From the NCBI RefSeq assembly GCF_009765445.1, contig NZ_WHOY01000031.1, positions 2,256,971 through 2,320,970 on the forward strand: a stretch of DNA of 64,000 bases. Direction: 5' to 3'. Positions 59,183 to 64,000 of the stretch are shown here, piece by piece. Both the position numbers and the translations under genes were made by a program. Within the stretch, counting starts at the first letter, position 1; each line of letters begins with the position of its first letter. The notes beneath the pieces are model-generated. The model was not told the DNA's origin. It was given only the letters and a program-made list of their open reading frames with translations, and did no database searches. This DNA is from Pantoea sp. BAV 3049. GTDB taxonomy: Bacteria > Pseudomonadota > Gammaproteobacteria > Enterobacterales > Enterobacteriaceae.

Positions 59183-60135
59183 TGAAGCAACTTTGGTGCG
59201 CCGTCAGCCTTATGGCTGGCAGCCTGATGTACTCCAGTGTCGCCCCGGCGGAAACCACCTCCGGGGCGCTATTGCAACAGATGGAGCAGGCCAGCCAGTC
59301 TCTCAATTACGAATTCGCTTACATCAACGTCTCAAGACTGGGGATCGAATCCCTGCGTTACCGTCATGCCGTGCTGAACAACAAAGTTTATGCTCAGATG
59401 CTGCAGATGGACGGGCCGCGCCGTGAAATCATCCAGCGCGGTAATGAGGTGAGTTACTTCGAACCCGGCCTGGAGCCGTTTACCCTGGCAGGGGATCACA
59501 TTGTTGATGCCCTCCCGTCGCTGGTTTATGCCGATTTCCAGAAGCTGGCGGATACCTATGATTTTGTGCCTGTAGGCCGCACCCGCATTGCCGACCAGAT
59601 GTGTGAGGTGATCCGCATCGTGGCCCGTGATGGCACGCGCTACAGCTACATTGTCTGGCTGGACAGCGACACCAAACTGCCACTGCGGGTCGATCTGCTT
59701 GATCATGACGGTGAGACGCTGGAGCAGTATCGCGTGGTCAGTTTCGCGGTGGATGATGGCGTGCGGAAGATGATGCAGGGGCTGGAAAAAGCCAATCTGC
59801 CACCTTCTTTATCCATTCCTGCCAGTGATAAAGTGACCTTTAACTGGACCGCAGGTTGGTTGCCGGTGGGAATGAAAGAAGTGACGCAGAGCCGCCGGCA
59901 GATCCCGTCACTGAACAAACCGGTGGAATCTCGTCTTTACTCTGATGGCCTGTTCAGTTTCTCGGTTAACGTCAGCGCGGCCGATAAAAACAGTTCGCCA
60001 CAGCTATTGCGCACCGGGCGTCGTACGGTCCAGACTGAAGTACGTAATAATGCGGAAATCACGGTAGTCGGTGAACTCCCGCCATCAACCGCTAAACGTA
60101 TTGCAGACGGCGTTAAACTGGGGTCGGCACAATGA
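59182..60135 (+). CDS. rseB: Sigma-E regulatory protein RseB
   Basis: 317-residue periplasmic protein that protects RseA from DegS. Signal peptide of about 23 residues (ending SSVAPA). LolA-like N-terminal domain (SGALLQQMEQASQSLNYEFAYINV) and smaller C-terminal domain. Overlaps rseA by one base and rseC by four. Confidence 0.95.
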   Translation: MKQLWCAVSLMAGSLMYSSVAPAETTSGALLQQMEQASQSLNYEFAYINVSRLGIESLRYRHAVLNNKVYAQMLQMDGPRREIIQRGNEVSYFEPGLEPFTLAGDHIVDALPSLVYADFQKLADTYDFVPVGRTRIADQMCEVIRIVARDGTRYSYIVWLDSDTKLPLRVDLLDHDGETLEQYRVVSFAVDDGVRKMMQGLEKANLPPSLSIPASDKVTFNWTAGWLPVGMKEVTQSRRQIPSLNKPVESRLYSDGLFSFSVNVSAADKNSSPQLLRTGRRTVQTEVRNNAEITVVGELPPSTAKRIADGVKLGSAQ

Positions 60136-60596
60136 TGAGAGAATGGGCCACGGTGGTGTCGTGGCAGGATGGTGTGGCCACGCTGCACTCCGAAATGAAA
60201 ACTTCCTGCAGCAGCTGCTCGGCCCGAAAGGGTTGCGGCAGCCACATGCTCAACAAGCTGGGGCCGAAAAACGCGCATGTGATGAAAATCGCCAGCGCTG
60301 AACCGCTGAAGGCGGGGCAACGTATTGAGCTGGGCATTGAAGAGAAAAGCCTGCTCAGTTCGGCTTTGCTTGTGTATATGACTCCGCTGCTGGGCCTGTT
60401 CATCGTTGCTGGCCTGTTCCAGATGCTGTTTCATAGCGATATTTCCGCCGCAGCGGGTGCTTTACTGGGTGGCGTTGGCGGTTTTATTGTGGCTAAGGGA
60501 ATTTCGAATTTCCTCGGGAAATCTGCCTCTTTCCAGCCGGTAATCCTCAGCGTTGCACTACCTCCGGATGTTCTCCGGGTCGAAACGGATGCATAA
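60132..60596 (+). CDS. rseC: SoxR-reducing / sigma-E modulating protein RseC
   Basis: 154 residues with the cysteine cluster SCSSCSARKGCG (about 20-32) and two membrane spans (about 75-95 and 100-120). RseC/RsxC-linked proteins help reduce SoxR, and RseC mildly affects sigma-E. The ATGA overlap with rseB shows operon coupling. Confidence 0.93.
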   Translation: MMREWATVVSWQDGVATLHSEMKTSCSSCSARKGCGSHMLNKLGPKNAHVMKIASAEPLKAGQRIELGIEEKSLLSSALLVYMTPLLGLFIVAGLFQMLFHSDISAAAGALLGGVGGFIVAKGISNFLGKSASFQPVILSVALPPDVLRVETDA

Positions 60597-60645
60597 TTCC
60601 CCGGCCTGCTGTTAATAAATACTTTCAATCAACAGGTTAAGTGTT

Positions 60646-60676
60646 GCAGGGTCGCTTCGGCGGCCCTGTTTACTTT
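60646..60676 (+). terminator. Terminator after rseC
   Basis: CAGGG-CGC / GCG-CCCTG stem with a TTCG tetraloop followed by a T-rich tail (GTTTACTTTT). The rest of 60597-60915 should carry the lepA promoter, which I could not place. Confidence 0.65.
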
Positions 60677-60915
60677 TGCAGTCTGGAAGACTTTTTCTTA
60701 AGGATGGTCTGGAGTGTAATGAATGGTCAGCATGGTCGTAAACTGACATCCCCCGTTGCGAATTTGATGTCCTGCTATGCGTGTGAATTCTTTCGTGTAG
60801 GGGGCTAACAGTGTAAGATGCGTGCTCATTGATGGCGGGTGCATTGCAGTAAGTGTTGACGGCCGTGTCCACCGCGAGAATTAAACCGAACGTTTAAGCG
60901 AAAATATTCATATAA

Positions 60916-62715
60916 ATGAAGCATATAAGAAACTTTTCTGTCATCGCTCATATCGACCATGGCAAATCAACGCTCTCCGACCGTTTGATTCAGATTTGCG
61001 GTGGCCTGACCGAACGTGAAATGGCTGCACAGGTGCTGGATTCAATGGATCTGGAACGTGAACGCGGCATTACCATCAAGGCGCAGAGCGTGACGCTCGA
61101 CTACCACGCGCCAGACGGTGAAACTTACCAGCTCAATTTTATCGACACCCCGGGCCACGTGGACTTCTCCTATGAAGTTTCCCGCTCGCTGGCAGCCTGC
61201 GAAGGCGCACTGCTGGTGGTTGATGCCGGGCAGGGCGTGGAAGCACAGACTCTGGCCAACTGCTACACTGCGATGGAAATGGATCTGGAAGTGGTACCGG
61301 TGCTGAACAAGATCGATCTGCCCGCGGCGGATCCCGATCGCGTATCGCAGGAAATCGAAGATATCGTCGGCATTGATGCCACCGATGCGGTACGTTGCTC
61401 CGCCAAAACTGGCGTGGGGGTACCGGATGTCCTGGAACGCCTGGTGCGTGATATCCCGCCTCCGGAAGGCGACCCTGAAGGCCCGCTGCAGGCGCTGATC
61501 ATCGACTCCTGGTTTGATAACTATCTGGGCGTGGTCTCACTGGTGCGCATTAAAAACGGCACCCTGCGTAAAGGCGATAAGGTCAAAGTAATGAGCACCG
61601 GTCTGGCCTACAACGCCGACCGCCTGGGGATCTTCACCCCGAAGCGTGTTGACCGCGAAATGCTGAACTGTGGCGAAGTTGGCTGGCTGGTCTGCGCAAT
61701 CAAAGATATCCTGGGTGCGCCAGTTGGGGATACCCTGACGCTGTCACGTAACCCGGCGGAAAAGGCGCTGCCAGGCTTCAAGAAAGTGAAGCCGCAGGTT
61801 TATGCCGGTCTGTTCCCAATCAGTTCAGATGACTATGAAGCCTTCCGTGATGCGCTGGGCAAACTGAGCCTGAACGATGCTTCACTGTTCTACGAGCCAG
61901 AAAGTTCCACCGCGCTGGGCTTTGGTTTCCGCTGTGGCTTCCTTGGCCTGTTGCACATGGAGATCATTCAGGAGCGTCTGGAGCGTGAATACGACCTAGA
62001 TTTGATCACCACGGCACCGACCGTAGTCTACGAAGTGCTGACCACTTCCGGCGAGACGGTCTATGTTGACAGTCCGGCGAAGCTGCCGCCGCTGAACAAC
62101 ATCGAAGAGCTGCGTGAACCGATTGCCGAGTGCCACATGCTGCTGCCGCAGGAATACCTCGGCAACGTGATCACGCTGTGTATCGAAAAACGCGGTGTGC
62201 AGACCAACATGGTTTACCACGGTAACCAGGTTGCCCTGACTTATGAAATCCCGATGGCGGAAGTGGTGCTCGACTTCTTCGACCGCCTGAAGTCCACCTC
62301 GCGTGGTTACGCCTCGCTGGACTATAACTTTAAACGCTTCCAGGCATCCGACATGGTGCGTGTGGACGTGCTGATCAACGCCGAGCGTGTCGATGCTCTT
62401 GCGCTAATCACCCACCGTGACAACTCGCAGTATCGCGGACGTGACCTGGTGGAAAAAATGAAAGATCTCATCCCGCGTCAGCAGTTTGACATCGCGATCC
62501 AGGCGGCCATTGGTAACCACATCATTGCCCGTTCCACCGTGAAACAACTGCGTAAAAACGTCCTGGCGAAATGCTATGGCGGTGACGTCAGCCGCAAGAA
62601 AAAGCTGTTGCAGAAACAGAAAGACGGTAAGAAACGTATGAAGCAGGTGGGTAACGTTGAGTTGCCTCAGGAAGCGTTCCTTGCCATTCTCCATGTTGGT
62701 AAAGACGGTAAATAA
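60916..62715 (+). CDS. lepA: Elongation factor 4 LepA
   Basis: Translational GTPase of 599 residues that acts on ribosomes during initiation or back-translocation. G1 AHIDHGKST (11-19), G2 RGITIKAQ, G3 DTPGHVDF, G4 NKIDLP, and the LepA-specific basic C-terminus ([27 protein letters not shown]). No strong RBS precedes the ATG. 26 bases separate it from lepB. Confidence 0.97.
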   Translation: MKHIRNFSVIAHIDHGKSTLSDRLIQICGGLTEREMAAQVLDSMDLERERGITIKAQSVTLDYHAPDGETYQLNFIDTPGHVDFSYEVSRSLAACEGALLVVDAGQGVEAQTLANCYTAMEMDLEVVPVLNKIDLPAADPDRVSQEIEDIVGIDATDAVRCSAKTGVGVPDVLERLVRDIPPPEGDPEGPLQALIIDSWFDNYLGVVSLVRIKNGTLRKGDKVKVMSTGLAYNADRLGIFTPKRVDREMLNCGEVGWLVCAIKDILGAPVGDTLTLSRNPAEKALPGFKKVKPQVYAGLFPISSDDYEAFRDALGKLSLNDASLFYEPESSTALGFGFRCGFLGLLHMEIIQERLEREYDLDLITTAPTVVYEVLTTSGETVYVDSPAKLPPLNNIEELREPIAECHMLLPQEYLGNVITLCIEKRGVQTNMVYHGNQVALTYEIPMAEVVLDFFDRLKSTSRGYASLDYNFKRFQASDMVRVDVLINAERVDALALITHRDNSQYRGRDLVEKMKDLIPRQQFDIAIQAAIGNHIIARSTVKQLRKNVLAKCYGGDVSRKKKLLQKQKDGKKRMKQVGNVELPQEAFLAILHVGKDGK

Positions 62716-62741
62716 AGCCCCAAGGCTACGAGGGAACTGGA

Positions 62742-63704
62742 ATGGCTAATATGTTCGCCCTGATTCTGGCGATGGCAACATTACTCACCGGGATTATCTG
62801 GTGTGTGGATAAATTCAAGTGGGCTCCGGCCCGCAAGGCTAAGTCAGCCGAAGCTGCTGCCCAGTCTGGCAGTACAGGGGAGAAAGCGGTAGCGAAGCAA
62901 CCTGGCTGGGTTGAAACGGCAGCGTCGGTTTTTCCGGTGCTGCTGCTGGTGTTCGTGGTGCGCTCTTTTATCTACGAACCGTTCCAGATCCCGTCAGGAT
63001 CGATGATGCCAACGCTGCTGATTGGTGATTTTATTCTGGTGGAAAAATTTGCCTACGGTATTAAAGACCCGATCACCCAGACGACGTTGATCCCAACCGG
63101 TCACCCGAAGCGTGGCGATATTGCGGTCTTTAAATACCCGAAAGATCCGAGCATGGATTATATTAAACGTGTTGTCGGCTTACCGGGCGATCGCGTGAGC
63201 TATGATCCTCAGAGCAAAACCGTCACCGTTAATCCGGCCTGCTCATCCGGCGAAGCTTGCGAAACCGCATTGCCGATTACCTATTCGGACGTGCAGCCAA
63301 GCGACTTTATCCAGACCTTTAGCGGGTTTGACGGCAATGAAGTGGGCAATGGTTTTTACCAGATGCCGCAGGGCGAATCCATGCGTGGCGGGTTACGTCT
63401 GGCGACCCGCAATGAGACTCTGGGCGAGGTGACTCACCACATTCTGCTGGTGACGCAGGCTCAAAGTCAGGCAAGCTCTTACTATCAGCAGCCGGGCCAG
63501 CCGCAGTCAACATGGGTGGTGCCTCAGGGCATGTACTTCATGATGGGCGATAACCGCGATAACAGCGCAGACAGCCGTTACTGGGGCTTCGTGCCGGAGA
63601 AAAATCTGGTTGGTAAAGCAACAGCCATCTGGATGAGCTTTGAGAAGCAGGAAGGGCAATGGCCAACCGGCGTTCGCCTGAGCCGCATTGGCGGTATTCA
63701 TTAA
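62742..63704 (+). CDS. lepB: Signal peptidase I
   Basis: Inner-membrane protease that removes signal peptides, 320 residues. Two N-terminal spans (about 3-22 and 60-76), catalytic Ser87 in PSGSMMPTLL and Lys142 in YIKRVVGLPGD, and the box E motif GDNRDNSADSRYWGFV. lepA-lepB-rnc order as in E. coli. Confidence 0.97.
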   Translation: MANMFALILAMATLLTGIIWCVDKFKWAPARKAKSAEAAAQSGSTGEKAVAKQPGWVETAASVFPVLLLVFVVRSFIYEPFQIPSGSMMPTLLIGDFILVEKFAYGIKDPITQTTLIPTGHPKRGDIAVFKYPKDPSMDYIKRVVGLPGDRVSYDPQSKTVTVNPACSSGEACETALPITYSDVQPSDFIQTFSGFDGNEVGNGFYQMPQGESMRGGLRLATRNETLGEVTHHILLVTQAQSQASSYYQQPGQPQSTWVVPQGMYFMMGDNRDNSADSRYWGFVPEKNLVGKATAIWMSFEKQEGQWPTGVRLSRIGGIH

Positions 63705-63732
63705 TGGCCTTCGGGCACCATTGATAAAAAGG

Positions 63733-63804
63733 GTGGCTTCCTGCGGGGAGCCACTGCACACGAAACAGGTTCGTGTTGGCAGGTCCAGCCCTGTTCCGTG
63801 TGCA
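63733..63804 (+). promoter_or_regulatory. rnc leader hairpins, likely RNase III autoregulatory site
   Basis: Two stem-loops precede rnc: GTGGCT / AGCCAC (63733-63755), and a longer stem with TGCACACG and AACAGG pairing to CCTGTT and CGTGTGCA around one A-C mismatch (63755-63804). In E. coli RNase III cuts such a leader stem and lowers its own mRNA. Confidence 0.65.
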
Positions 63805-63833
63805 GCATAATTGACGCATTCAGATACTGGTAA

Positions 63834-64000
<167 letters not shown>

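Overview
The window is a chromosomal segment of a gamma-proteobacterium of the order Enterobacterales. Nearly all backbone proteins are close in sequence and length to E. coli K-12 proteins but clearly diverged, which suggests a relative such as Erwinia or Pantoea (Erwiniaceae). The genus is an inference I cannot settle from this sequence.

Backbone, left: kgtP, yfiM, pssA, patZ, tapT, trxC and yfiF (0-8.5 kb) in the E. coli order. Next come emrB-emrA-mprA, a ygaH remnant, an intact ygaY-like transporter, proXWV, nrdFEIH, ygaM and ygaC (8.6-22.7 kb). A MetJ-controlled mmuM, a small lipoprotein, speG, tsx, a candidate small RNA and a divergent lysR/aldo-keto reductase pair follow (22.7-29.5 kb).

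Island (29.6-46.3 kb), downstream of the tmRNA gene ssrA: three copies of an ssrA-3'-end/terminator sequence (29.6, 34.6 and 46.3 kb) divide it into two tandem integrated elements. The left element (29.6-34.6 kb) is decayed. It has a frameshifted, IS-truncated integrase, a dead IS3-family element, and a compact module that looks like a membrane-active toxin with its immunity protein, plus a second immunity paralogue preceded by a remnant of a second toxin copy. The right element (34.6-46.3 kb) is a P4-type phage satellite: intact integrase with arm sites, P4 alpha primase-helicase, DUF5375 and Icd-like genes, AlpA regulator, origin-type iterons, an Ogr gene behind an Ogr/Delta-type promoter, a Sid-like gene and a cos-like site. 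Its alpha protein has lost about 48 residues covering the helicase Walker B region, so the satellite is probably replication-defective. Cargo sits at both ends: a 520-residue P-loop ATPase between cos and int, and a PD-(D/E)XK nuclease-like gene plus a DUF2971 gene next to the distal attachment site. These are candidate anti-phage genes.

Backbone, right: ssrA, smpB, ratA-ratB, bamE, recN (two LexA boxes), nadK, grpE (sigma-32 promoter), ung, grcA (two FNR boxes), srmB, trmN6, nadB, rseD-rpoE-rseA-rseB-rseC (sigma-E promoter), lepA, lepB and the start of rnc. Compared with E. coli K-12, the block emrB...grpE lies between yfiF and ung, which are neighbours in K-12, so a rearrangement separates the two lineages.
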